Assembly (NCBI GenBank): GCA_045657945.1
Contig: JAZOUB010000015.1
Span: 223,068-287,067 of the forward strand
Length of the DNA: 64,000 bases
Direction: 5' to 3'
From: HGM04593 sp045657945
Lineage (GTDB): Bacteria > Bacteroidota > Bacteroidia > Bacteroidales > Bacteroidaceae
Numbering within the stretch: the stretch's first letter is position 1; each line of letters opens with the position of its first letter. Shown piece after piece: positions 43,439-50,709 of the stretch. The notes below the pieces were generated by a model. That model was not told the DNA's origin, ran no database searches, and saw nothing but the letters and a program-made list of their open reading frames with translations. A program made the position numbers and the translations under genes.

Positions 43439-44677
43439 TTATATGCGTACTCCGGCCGAAAATTCAAGATATTCGGCCTTGATGCTGTGTGATTTTATCG
43501 CAAACCCCAGGAATGTGTTGCCAAATTTTGGGAAATAGTATCTGATGCCGGCTTTCTCATAATGCCATCCGCGTTCACGGTCACCGGCCTCTTTTGCTTC
43601 TGTGCCATTGACGCCCTTATGCCTGTACGGATATGCGCCAACAGCAACATGAACGGCAAGATTGTGCCAATATACCTCGTGGACAAGTGCCACGCCAATC
43701 GAGATGGGGAAATATCCCGGACAGTTTTCAACAGCCGCATCGCCGTACAATATTCTGTCACTGGCTTCAAGTTCTTTCATGTTTGACGAGTAGAACACAT
43801 CAAGGCTCACTCCGCTTGCATATCTCAAGGCATAGCGGTACAGAGCATCCACGCTGATGGAAAGTTTGGGGTGTGCCTTAAGTTTTATGCTACTTTTCTT
43901 GGATGCATCCTCCTCGGTCTCCACTTTTGCTTTCCATTCGGCCATACATGTGTGTACACCACCACCAAGTACAATTATGTACTGCATACCACGCTTGTAG
44001 TCGGTCTTGATACGGGGAATGCCGGTATATTCCTTGTGGTCATAATCATCGAGCCTATAGCGCGCGAATAAGCCTACACCAAGCGCATTCAAAGCTTCGT
44101 TGGGGAGTGCCAAGCGGCCGTTGGAGTAGTGACGGAACATTGCATCGGCACCAATTTCCCATCTGTCACCCAAGTGGAATTTTACAAAAGCACCGGCTCC
44201 AAAATACGCCATCACCGGAGAACTCAACCAATTGTTGCCGGGATTGTTTACCGGGTCATATCTGTCGGGGTTGTATGTTGCTCCAAAATCAAGCAAGTAG
44301 CCAAGAGAGAAGTACTTCTTGCGCATCAAGGAGCGCTCAAAAGAACCGTAAAGAGAGTAAAGGTCCGAGAACTTTGTCTGGTCATAGAACTTGAAATCTC
44401 CCATTCTTGCAAGCGAGAATCCAAAGTTCAGCATGGGGTATCCGAACTGCTGTGCAAAGGCCGAGCTGTCGCTTGGGTTTGTCTGGAATCCTACCCCGGC
44501 CTCGTACGTCATGTAGCTGTATGTCTTCAGGTTCGGCCTGGTTCTCTCCATGTCGGTGCCATACCATCCATGTGCAGTAACAACCATATCTTTAGCTCTG
44601 GGTTTCTGTGCCTGAGCCTGTGCCTGAAATAGTATCAAAAAAGAGAATGCAATAACAGTCTTTATAAAAGTTTTCAT
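43439..44677 (-). CDS. Lipid A deacylase-like outer-membrane protein (PagL/acyloxyacyl hydrolase)
   Basis: 412 residues: signal peptide (ending near AQAQ, 24), then a beta-barrel-like sequence. FRHYSNGRLALPN (181-193) matches the PagL active-site motif H-x-S-N, with His183 and Ser185, and a following glycine-rich strand ALGVG. PagL removes the 3-O-linked acyl chain of lipid A in the outer membrane, reducing Toll-like receptor 4 stimulation. It is about twice the length of PagL, so the family call applies to the central domain and the rest is extra strands. It lies divergent from nothing and upstream of porP on the same strand, separated by 225 nt. Confidence 0.75.
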   Translation of the reverse strand: MKTFIKTVIAFSFLILFQAQAQAQKPRAKDMVVTAHGWYGTDMERTRPNLKTYSYMTYEAGVGFQTNPSDSSAFAQQFGYPMLNFGFSLARMGDFKFYDQTKFSDLYSLYGSFERSLMRKKYFSLGYLLDFGATYNPDRYDPVNNPGNNWLSSPVMAYFGAGAFVKFHLGDRWEIGADAMFRHYSNGRLALPNEALNALGVGLFARYRLDDYDHKEYTGIPRIKTDYKRGMQYIIVLGGGVHTCMAEWKAKVETEEDASKKSSIKLKAHPKLSISVDALYRYALRYASGVSLDVFYSSNMKELEASDRILYGDAAVENCPGYFPISIGVALVHEVYWHNLAVHVAVGAYPYRHKGVNGTEAKEAGDRERGWHYEKAGIRYYFPKFGNTFLGFAIKSHSIKAEYLEFSAGVRI

Positions 44678-44775
44678 AGCGGTGTCGTAAATAGTAAACG
44701 GGTAATAAAAATAAAGGATGCTTCGGCTTATACAGCGAGTGTAGTATGTATAGGATTTTTAATCAAATAATATAA

Positions 44776-44820
44776 AAATAGGACAACCGGTCAGTCTGTT
44801 TTTGATCTGTTGTCCTATTT
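44776..44820 (-). terminator. Long-loop hairpin with T run
   Basis: Perfect 12-bp arms AAATAGGACAAC (44776-44787) and GTTGTCCTATTT (44809-44820) with a 21-nt loop. On the minus strand the stem is followed by TTATATT after the stem's terminal TTT, fitting termination of leftward transcription from the small genes to the right. Confidence 0.6.
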
Positions 44821-44850
44821 GTTTTGTTGGTCGTTAAATCTTTAGGAAGT

Positions 44851-44880
44851 TTAATACTCCTCCTCGTCAAAGAAATCTTG
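44851..44880 (-). pseudogene. Duplicated 3' tail of the DUF2795 gene
   Basis: 24 bases (44851-44874) are identical to the last 24 bases of the DUF2795 gene at 46067-46090 and encode the same ending FFDEEEY-stop. Upstream the frame continues as YIGGYQGVKRRQD but meets a TAG with no start codon, so only the tail is left. This points to a duplicated and decayed copy, or a recombination scar. Confidence 0.5.
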
Positions 44881-44927
44881 CCTCCTTTTTACTCCCTGAT
44901 AACCACCAATATATAACTGACTATCCC

Positions 44928-44968
44928 GTTGGGGTAGTATTCGGGCAGTCTATGACTTATTGGGTAGT
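44928..44968. repeat. 11-bp repeat, copy cluster 1
   Basis: Three units ending GGGTAGT or GGGCAGT (plus strand), spaced 11 and 19 nt: GTTGGGGTAGT, ATTCGGGCAGT, then TATTGGGTAGT. The same consensus (WTTCGGGYAGT) recurs at 45921-45982 and once near 45869-45879. Confidence 0.5.
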
Positions 44969-45152
44969 GCCGAAATACATCTTTAATTGCCCTGAAAATA
45001 CCTCAAAATCTACTACTCCTCTTCCTCGTGGAGGATAAAAGAAACAAAAAATAATAAATTTTTATTTTTGTTATACTCCGAAATATTTCTCAAAGAACAC
45101 CTTCAACTTCTCAATCACGGTCTTCTTTTTCTCCTGTCTGTTGCCGCATGAT

Positions 45153-45506
45153 TTATAAAATCCACCCCTTGCTTTCACAGTATTCCACATATTCAGAACA
45201 AGTGGCAGCATACAACACTTCGCCTTCGAAAGATATGGAAAAAGAGTCCGCTTCAAATTCGTCTTCAACAAAATTTTCGCCCAAATGTTGGCACAAGAAC
45301 ATTAGAAGTGCCTGCAACGCAACTTCCTTTTCATTATCTTCTGGCACGCCTTGCTCAATTACCGCTTCTACAAAAGCAGCAAATTCCGCAGCAGGGCTAA
45401 TGTCCGCAGCCTCTATCTCGAAAAATATATCTGACATATCCTCAGATTTGTCACCGACATTAAGCGTCATCTCAATGTAATTGTCATAATACTCGTAACA
45501 TTTCAT
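45153..45506 (-). CDS. Hypothetical acidic protein, 117 residues
   Basis: An acidic soluble protein (MKCYEYYDNYIEMTLNVG, FFEIEAADISPAAEFAAF, EDNEKEVALQALLMFL, FVEDEFEADSFSISFEG), with no signal peptide or membrane helix. The alternation of helical and beta-like segments resembles small immunity or inhibitor proteins, but there is no recognised family and no adjacent toxin. A further frame downstream (25 codons) is noted separately. It lies among DUF2795-related remnants. Confidence 0.6.
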   Translation of the reverse strand: MKCYEYYDNYIEMTLNVGDKSEDMSDIFFEIEAADISPAAEFAAFVEAVIEQGVPEDNEKEVALQALLMFLCQHLGENFVEDEFEADSFSISFEGEVLYAATCSEYVEYCESKGWIL

Positions 45507-45632
45507 AGTTTTATAGTTTTATAAAAATAGAATAGTTTATTACAAAAGTAATATTTTATTTTTGTAATAAACCATTTTAAGCAATATTAACAATTAAATT
45601 CCATTCTACTTTGTAGCGGTTTAAAAAGATAG

Positions 45633-45666
45633 AAAAAGGTCACCCGAGTAATCTGATAACCTTTTT
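45633..45666 (-). terminator. Possible hairpin (AAAAAGGT/ACCTTTTT)
   Basis: 8-bp arms with an 18-nt loop, A-rich on one side and T-rich on the other, the form of a bidirectional terminator. Thermodynamic strength is low because five of eight pairs are A-T. Confidence 0.35.
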
Positions 45667-45920
45667 GTGTTTGCGATGTAAAGAAGAATTATTCTTCGTT
45701 GCGCAAATAAAGAACAACCACCAAATTGGGCGGCTGCATAATGAAGATAGTTTTATGTATTGTGAAAGCGGTTATTCCTCTTCTTCGGGTTCTACTCCTC
45801 TTTCGTGTTCGTCTTAAAGGAGTGTATGTAGTCTTCGCTCAATTTTGGCAAAATGTGCCTTGTAGAGCATCTGGGCAGTGTCATCCCTCTTACTTACTAC
45901 TCCTTTTTTCAGGAGGATTT

Positions 45921-45982
45921 GCTAGTAGTTTCAGGGCAGTATTTGGGCAGTTTCGCTCAATTTCGGGCAGTTTTCGGGTAGT
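45921..45982. repeat. 11-bp repeat, copy cluster 2
   Basis: Five units in tandem with periods 11, 11, 20 and 11 nt: GCTAGTAGT, TTCAGGGCAGT, ATTTGGGCAGT, then TTCGGGCAGT and TTTCGGGTAGT. The period is not a multiple of three, so it does not reflect a protein repeat. Confidence 0.6.
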
Positions 45983-45996
45983 ATTTTGACAAAAAA

Positions 45997-46024
45997 ATGA
46001 CCGATTGGCTACCCAATCGGTCAT
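45997..46024 (-). terminator. Intrinsic terminator of the DUF2795 gene
   Basis: Perfect 12-bp arms ATGACCGATTGG and CCAATCGGTCAT with a 4-nt loop (46009-46012), followed on the minus strand by seven T (45996-45991). It lies 43 nt behind the DUF2795 stop. Confidence 0.85.
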
Positions 46025-46066
46025 CGTAAATCGTTGATATATAGGTTCTAAACCTTTTTCAACCTC

Positions 46067-46288
46067 TTAATACTCCTCCTCGTCAAAGAAGAAATCCTCC
46101 TTGCTTGGATAGTCGGGCCAAATGTCCTCGATGCTCTCGTAAACATCGCCTTCGTCCTCAATCTCCTGCAGGTTCTCTATAACCTCCAATGGTGCGCCCG
46201 AGCGTACTGCGTAGTCAATGAGCTCGTCTTTTGTTGCCGGCCATGGTGCATCCTCCAATTTAGATGCCAATTCAAGTGTCCAATACAT
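46067..46288 (-). CDS. DUF2795-domain protein
   Basis: A 73-residue acidic protein (MYWTLELASKLEDAPWPATK, DELIDYAVRSGAPLEVIENL, IWPDYPSKEDFFFDEEEY), matching the DUF2795 family that is highly conserved and single-copy in Bacteroidetes. The function is not known. The protein is all-alpha in character and cytoplasmic. It follows the adenosyltransferase by 58 nt on the same strand and ends in a strong terminator; its 3' end is duplicated at 44851. Confidence 0.85.
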   Translation of the reverse strand: MYWTLELASKLEDAPWPATKDELIDYAVRSGAPLEVIENLQEIEDEGDVYESIEDIWPDYPSKEDFFFDEEEY

Positions 46289-46346
46289 ATCTGATACTGT
46301 TTTATTAAGTTTTTGTTAAGTGCGTGCAAAAGTATATTAAAAATAT

Positions 46347-46886
46347 TTATTTGCAAGGCTTTTGCCATATTTTTTCCTCTCCGTCCAACAGTTGGCGCTG
46401 GAGCACGAAAAGATAGTCCGAAAGGCGGTTGATATATACCATTGCGTTGTGTGACACCTTGCATTCGCGACTCAGGGTTACCATTGCCCGCTCGGCACGG
46501 CGGCAGATGGTGCGGCATACATTGGCACGTGCTGCCTGTTCATTATTCGCCGGGAGGATGAAACTTCTCAATGGAGGGAGTGACGCGCTTATGGTGTCTA
46601 TCTCTCTCTCGAGTTTTATGATTTCTTGCTCCTCCACAGGGTTGTCCTGCTTGTCTTCTGCTGCCAAATGGCAACCGATAGTGAAGATACTGTTCTCTAT
46701 CTCTGCGATGAAACCAATGGTTTCGGTGTTCTCGAGTGATGCTGCAAGCAAACCAAGGTGTGCGTTCAACTCGTCGAGAGTTCCATAGGCCTCTACTCTT
46801 GGATGGTCTTTGGGAACACGTGTGCCACTACCGAGTGATGTGTTGCCACAGTCGCCTGTGCCGGTGTAGATGTTTGCCTTCTTCAT
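46347..46886 (-). CDS. Cob(I)yrinic acid a,c-diamide adenosyltransferase, PduO type
   Basis: Transfers the adenosyl group of ATP to cob(I)alamin to make coenzyme B12. The 179-residue protein starts with the ATP-binding YTGTGDCGNTSLGSGTRVPK (7-26), and has EAYGTLDELNAHLG and the signature FILPANNEQAARANVCRTICRRAER. The usual YTGxGDxGxTSL motif is kept except Cys for Lys after GD. It is 7 nt from the methyltransferase-like gene. EutT- and CobA-type enzymes are unrelated. Confidence 0.93.
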   Translation of the reverse strand: MKKANIYTGTGDCGNTSLGSGTRVPKDHPRVEAYGTLDELNAHLGLLAASLENTETIGFIAEIENSIFTIGCHLAAEDKQDNPVEEQEIIKLEREIDTISASLPPLRSFILPANNEQAARANVCRTICRRAERAMVTLSRECKVSHNAMVYINRLSDYLFVLQRQLLDGEEKIWQKPCK

Positions 46887-46893
46887 ATCCGTG

Positions 46894-47526
46894 TTATCTT
46901 TTCAGGGTGTAGTGTTGTTTCCGTCTCTCCTTGTCAAAGAATAGTAGTCCATAGCTGTACATGTCATATGTAATGACTGTTGCTGTGTCGCTCACAATCT
47001 GTTGCCACCATTCGCGTGTCCTCTTGTTGCGGTGTATGCCGGCAACAACTATCACGCTTTTGGTATCTGTGTGGTGGAGTGCGGCACGGACAAATGGCAT
47101 GGTACTGTCGGTCGCGTTGATGTAGAGCATGCCTATGGTTCCCAATTCTTTGATAACTGTACTGAACAGCTCCATGTTGTCAATGATGTGACAACCGTTT
47201 GCGTTGAGCAATGTTCTGGCTTCGGTTTTCAGTTCTGCCGGGTTCAGAAATGCATGGTGCTGTACGCTTGGCTTGGCCTGCTGCATTGCGCATGCTGCGT
47301 CGGGCGCACCAACTGAGATGCAATTTACAGGTTGCAGGTAGTTGGTTATGCGGAATATTTCCCGCGCGTGTCGGCGGCTGCCTTTTATGGCTTCGTCGAG
47401 TTGGGAGTAGGCATAGTAGGCTCTCCGCTCCTTCAGCACTTGCGTGATGAAGAAAAAGGACGAGGGGGATTGGATTCCAAACCCCCTGTTGTGCCTTTTA
47501 CGGTTTATCCAACTGCCAAGTCCCAT
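46894..47526 (-). CDS. Methyltransferase-fold protein of the metK operon
   Basis: 210 residues. The opening RHNRGFGIQSPSSFFFITQVL followed by AYYAYSQLDEAIKG and FRITNYLQPVN is that of a Bacteroidetes class I SAM-dependent methyltransferase group (xHGxGIHSPF). However, the expected SAM loop (E-x-G-x-x-x-G) reads CISVGAPDAACAM here, lacking the second glycine, so SAM binding may be lost or altered. It lies between metK and the cobalamin adenosyltransferase, with 4 and 7 nt gaps. Confidence 0.65.
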   Translation of the reverse strand: MGLGSWINRKRHNRGFGIQSPSSFFFITQVLKERRAYYAYSQLDEAIKGSRRHAREIFRITNYLQPVNCISVGAPDAACAMQQAKPSVQHHAFLNPAELKTEARTLLNANGCHIIDNMELFSTVIKELGTIGMLYINATDSTMPFVRAALHHTDTKSVIVVAGIHRNKRTREWWQQIVSDTATVITYDMYSYGLLFFDKERRKQHYTLKR

Positions 47527-47530
47527 GGTG

Positions 47531-48823
47531 TCAGATGGCGAAAGCCTCTTTTACCTTCTCTACATAGTCGAGCTTCTCCCATGTGAAGAGTTCCACTTCC
47601 ATGGTCTTGGTCTCGAGGTAGCGTGATGTGAATACCTTTGTCACCACCTGTGGTGTGCGGCCTACATGACCGTATGATGCTGTCTCGCTGTAGATTGGGT
47701 TGCGAAGCTTCAGACGCTCCTCGATAGCCTTTGGACGAAGGTCGAAGAGTGCCTTTACCTTCTGGGCAATCTCACCGTCGGTGAGTGAAACCTTTGCTGT
47801 GCCGTATGTGTTTACGAACACGCTTACAGGCTCGGCAACGCCAATGGCGTATGAGAGCTGGATGAGAGCCTCGTCGGCAACGCCTGCTGCAACAAGGTTC
47901 TTTGCAATGTGGCGTGCTGCGTAGGCTGCACTGCGGTCAACCTTGCTGGGGTCCTTGCCACTGAATGCACCACCACCGTGTGCGCCCTTGCCACCGTATG
48001 TGTCAACGATAATCTTGCGGCCTGTGAGACCTGTGTCGCCGTGTGGCCCACCGATAACGAACTTGCCGGTTGGGTTCACATGGTACTTGATCTCATCGTT
48101 GAAGAGGTCGAGCACGCTCTGAGATGTAATCTTTGCCTTAACGCGTGGCATGAGGATGTTGAGCACGTCCTCCTTGATTTTTGCAATCTGCGCCGCATCG
48201 GCAGCCAACTGTGCCTCCTTGCCCTCTTCTGTTGGCTGGATGAAGTCGTCGTGCTGTGTAGATACTACGATTGTGTCAATACGCACGGGCTTGTTCTCGT
48301 CATTATACTCAATTGTTACCTGGCTCTTTGAGTCGGGGCGCAGGTAGGTCATCTCCTTGCCCTCGCGACGGATTTCGGCAAGTTCGGTGAGGATGAGGTG
48401 CGAGAGGTCGAGTGATACTGGCATGTAGTTCTCGGTCTCGTTTGTTGCGTAACCGAACATCATGCCCTGGTCGCCGGCACCCTGTGACATCGGGTCTTCG
48501 CGCTCAACACCGCGGTTGATGTCGGCACTCTGCTCGTGGATAGCAGAGAAGATACCGCATGAGTTGCCGTCGAACATATATTCGCTCTTTGTGTAACCGA
48601 TTTTGTTGATGACACCGCGTGCAATGTCCTGCAGGTCAACATAAGCCGATGACTTTACCTCGCCGGCAATGACTACCTGTCCTGTAGTGACAAGTGTCTC
48701 GCAAGCGACCTTTGACTGTGGGTCAAATGCTATAAGCTGGTCTAGCACGGCGTCCGAAATCTGGTCCGCAACCTTGTCTGGGTGTCCCTCTGAAACTGAT
48801 TCTGATGTGAATAAATATCCCAT
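47531..48823 (-). CDS. metK: S-adenosylmethionine synthetase
   Basis: Makes SAM from methionine and ATP. The 430-residue protein from the ATG at 48823 starts MGYLFTSESVSEGHPDKVAD with the methionine-binding GHPDK, and includes the GAGDQG region (SQGAGDQGMMFGYATNE) and the phosphate loop GGGAFSGKDPSKVDRSAAYAA. The frame extends 10 codons further with no family similarity. The upstream leader carries a SAM-II riboswitch, so the enzyme is under control of its product. It is the first gene of the metK-methyltransferase-adenosyltransferase(-DUF2795) operon. Confidence 0.97.
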   Translation of the reverse strand: MGYLFTSESVSEGHPDKVADQISDAVLDQLIAFDPQSKVACETLVTTGQVVIAGEVKSSAYVDLQDIARGVINKIGYTKSEYMFDGNSCGIFSAIHEQSADINRGVEREDPMSQGAGDQGMMFGYATNETENYMPVSLDLSHLILTELAEIRREGKEMTYLRPDSKSQVTIEYNDENKPVRIDTIVVSTQHDDFIQPTEEGKEAQLAADAAQIAKIKEDVLNILMPRVKAKITSQSVLDLFNDEIKYHVNPTGKFVIGGPHGDTGLTGRKIIVDTYGGKGAHGGGAFSGKDPSKVDRSAAYAARHIAKNLVAAGVADEALIQLSYAIGVAEPVSVFVNTYGTAKVSLTDGEIAQKVKALFDLRPKAIEERLKLRNPIYSETASYGHVGRTPQVVTKVFTSRYLETKTMEVELFTWEKLDYVEKVKEAFAI

Positions 48824-48971
48824 AGTAGTAATTTTTTGCCCCGAGTGTACCAATAATCTTGTGTCGCGCAGGGCGTGGTTAATATTTGCCTGTTAATTAT
48901 TACAAGCCTGATGAAAGAACCGATTGTGGGATATTGAATGCTGGCGAAATGCCTTACAAATGCCCTCTGAT

Positions 48972-49023
48972 GGGGCTTTTAGCATTTTTTATCGTGGTTG
49001 CAAGCAGTCAAATCTCTCCACAT
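48972..49023 (-). promoter_or_regulatory. SAM-II riboswitch in the metK leader
   Basis: The minus strand reads GTGG-AGAGATTTGACTG-CTTGCAA-CCACG (P1 GTGG/CCAC) followed by ATAAAAAATGCTAAAAGCC. The order GAUUU-(a/g)AC-GnnUUGCAA-n-CG-AUAAAnAUG-GCUAAAA agrees with the SAM-II (metA) pseudoknot aptamer as I recall it. It lies in the predicted transcript (start near 49044), about 150 nt before the metK ATG. Binding of SAM would limit metK expression; how the distance to the start codon is bridged is not clear. Confidence 0.75.
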
Positions 49024-49050
49024 GGCCTTTGTCCAGGCTCTAATTCTGTG

Positions 49051-49058
49051 CAAAGGTA
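49051..49058 (-). promoter_or_regulatory. metK promoter -7 box (TACCTTTG)
   Basis: A full match to TAnnTTTG. Predicted start near 49044, just upstream of the SAM-II element. No -33 TTTG at the 19-nt spacing. Confidence 0.6.
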
Positions 49059-49117
49059 ATTGTTTTTTATCTATTTGCCTCTACATTGCGGGGCTTTTTT
49101 CTCGCCTGTAATCTTTT

Positions 49118-49603
49118 TTAACCTTTTTGTGCATGCTGCTCCTTGAGTTCGGCGGCGAGCGTGCTTATGCTTTTGCCAATTGTGGGGTGTATGACATCGG
49201 GGGCAATCATGGCCAGCGGTTCAAGGACAAAATCGCGCAGGTGCATGAGGGGATGGGGGATTGTGAGCCGTGGGCTTTCAATGATCTCGTTGCCATAGAA
49301 CAGGATGTCAATGTCAATTATGCGGTCGTGATATGTCCCACCAGTGGATTTTGTCGTGCGCCCGAGCTCGCGTTCAATCTTCTCGGTGATGTCGAGCAGT
49401 CTGGTTGGGGGAATGGATGTCTCATATGCAACAACGCAGTTGAGAAATGTGTTGTCGCTGTCAAACCCCCATGGCTCGGTTTTCATGAAGGCCGAGAGGG
49501 CTGTATAATTGCCCAACGCGAGCGACAGGGCTTCTATCGCTCGCGTCAGGTTTTCTTTCTTGTTACCTATATTTGTTCCTAAACCAAGGTAAACTGTGGG
49601 CAT
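49118..49603 (-). CDS. folK: 2-amino-4-hydroxy-6-hydroxymethyldihydropteridine pyrophosphokinase
   Basis: Folate-pathway kinase, 161 residues, single domain. MPTVYLGLGTNIGNKKENL (1-19) is the N-terminal substrate loop, KTEPWGFDSDNTFLNCV the pterin-binding segment, and YHDRIIDIDILFYGNE plus LTIPHPLMHLRDFVLEPL the catalytic Mg and ATP motifs. It is the last gene of the MTase-ftsX-DUF3098-uppP-truB-queA-folK run, 3 nt after queA. Confidence 0.95.
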   Translation of the reverse strand: MPTVYLGLGTNIGNKKENLTRAIEALSLALGNYTALSAFMKTEPWGFDSDNTFLNCVVAYETSIPPTRLLDITEKIERELGRTTKSTGGTYHDRIIDIDILFYGNEIIESPRLTIPHPLMHLRDFVLEPLAMIAPDVIHPTIGKSISTLAAELKEQHAQKG

Positions 49604-49606
49604 TGC

Positions 49607-50665
49607 TTAGTCGATGATTAGCATTGCGTCGCCATAGAGACCAAAGCGGTATCCCTCGGCAAGGGCTACCTCGTATGCGTTCATCACATTGTCATAGCCA
49701 CCGAATGCGGTAGTGAGCATGAGCATAGTTGACTGTGGCGCATAGAAGTTGGCAATCATGCTGTTGGCAACCTGGAAGTTATACTCGGGGAAGATGAACT
49801 TGCTTGTCCAGCCGTCATACTCCTTGAGCATGCCGCCTGTGAGGGTTGCTGTCTCAAGTACGCGCTGTACGGATGTTCCAATAGCGCAAATCTTGCGTCC
49901 TTCGGCCTTTGCCTTGTTGATTGTGAGCACTGCGTCTGTGTCAACACTGATGAGGTCGCTGTCCATCTTGTGCTTGGTGAGGTCTTCGACATCAATCTCG
50001 CGGAAGCTGCCAAGACCGGTGTGCATTGTGACAAATGCAGTGTCGATGCCACGGATTTCCATACGCTTCATGAGTTCACGGGTAAAATGCAGACCGGCGA
50101 ACGATGCTGTAACCGAGCCTTCTTTCTTTGCGAAGTAGGTCTGGAAGTTCTGCAAATCCTCGGGCTCTTCCTTACGCAGACGCTTGAAATCCTCGGGCAG
50201 AGGAGCCACTCCAAGCGCAAAAAGCGCCTTCTTGAACTCGTCGTGTGGGCCGTCATAGAGGAAGCGTAATGTGCGGCCGCGTGATGTTGTGTTGTCGATA
50301 ACCTCGGCAACCATTGAGTTGTCCTCGCCAAAATAGAGCTTATTGCCGATGCGGATTTTGCGGGCAGGGTCAACAAGTACATCCCACAGGCGGAACTCCT
50401 CGTTGAGTTCGCGGAGCAGGAATACCTCAATCTGTGCGTTTGTCTTCTCCTTGTTGCCGTAGAGACGGGCTGGGAACACCTTGCTGTCGTTCATTACAAA
50501 GACATCCTTCTCGTCGAAGTAGTTGATAACCTCCTTGAATATGCGGTGCTCAATCTCGCCGGTCTTCTTGTGGAGGACAAGCAGGCGCGATTCGTCGCGA
50601 CACTCTGCGGGGTACAGTGCAATGCGATCCTCGGGCAGTTTGTATTTGAACTGTGACAACTTCAT
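49607..50665 (-). CDS. queA: S-adenosylmethionine:tRNA ribosyltransferase-isomerase
   Basis: Makes epoxyqueuosine in tRNA, the step before QueG. 352 residues from the ATG at 50665 (MKLSQFKYKLPEDRIALYPA), with VMNDSKVFPARLYG and AGLHFTRELMKRMEIRG typical of QueA, and a complete C-terminus. An in-frame ATG at 50713 overlaps the truB stop (ATGA) and would add 16 residues unlike the family. It lies between truB and folK. Confidence 0.95.
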   Translation of the reverse strand: MKLSQFKYKLPEDRIALYPAECRDESRLLVLHKKTGEIEHRIFKEVINYFDEKDVFVMNDSKVFPARLYGNKEKTNAQIEVFLLRELNEEFRLWDVLVDPARKIRIGNKLYFGEDNSMVAEVIDNTTSRGRTLRFLYDGPHDEFKKALFALGVAPLPEDFKRLRKEEPEDLQNFQTYFAKKEGSVTASFAGLHFTRELMKRMEIRGIDTAFVTMHTGLGSFREIDVEDLTKHKMDSDLISVDTDAVLTINKAKAEGRKICAIGTSVQRVLETATLTGGMLKEYDGWTSKFIFPEYNFQVANSMIANFYAPQSTMLMLTTAFGGYDNVMNAYEVALAEGYRFGLYGDAMLIID

Positions 50666-50709
50666 GTGTTGTCCGCTTAAACTAAAGGTTTCTTCAGGCA
50701 TCATGTTGT

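Larger units (their letters stand above)
44678..45152. other. Gene-poor stretch with terminator, gene-tail remnant and repeats
   Basis: No complete gene. It contains a strong hairpin (44776-44820), a 24-bp copy of the 3' end of the DUF2795 gene (44851-44874), three units of an 11-bp repeat (44928-44968) and, at 45071-45151, a frame reading KTVIEKLKVFFEKYFGV without a clear start. The remaining bases are A/T-rich. Confidence 0.5.
45507..46066. other. Gene-poor stretch with hairpins and repeats
   Basis: No convincing gene. It contains two hairpins (45633-45666, 45997-46024), the second 11-bp repeat cluster (45921-45982) and a short minus-strand frame ending EPEEEE-stop near 45775, reminiscent of a decayed acidic gene tail. 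The open frame on the plus strand at 45726-45989 is made of the repeats and looks spurious. Confidence 0.5.

Noticed and set aside
45071..45271. 66-residue minus-strand frame starting MLKTNLKRTLF
   Set aside because: Its first 40 residues lie over the 117-residue gene in another frame; only the tail beyond 45153 looks coding and is discussed as a finding.
45726..45989. 87-residue plus-strand frame
   Set aside because: It is composed of the 11-bp repeat and T-rich DNA; its ending GQFRSISGSFRVVF reflects the repeat, and no promoter or homology supports it.
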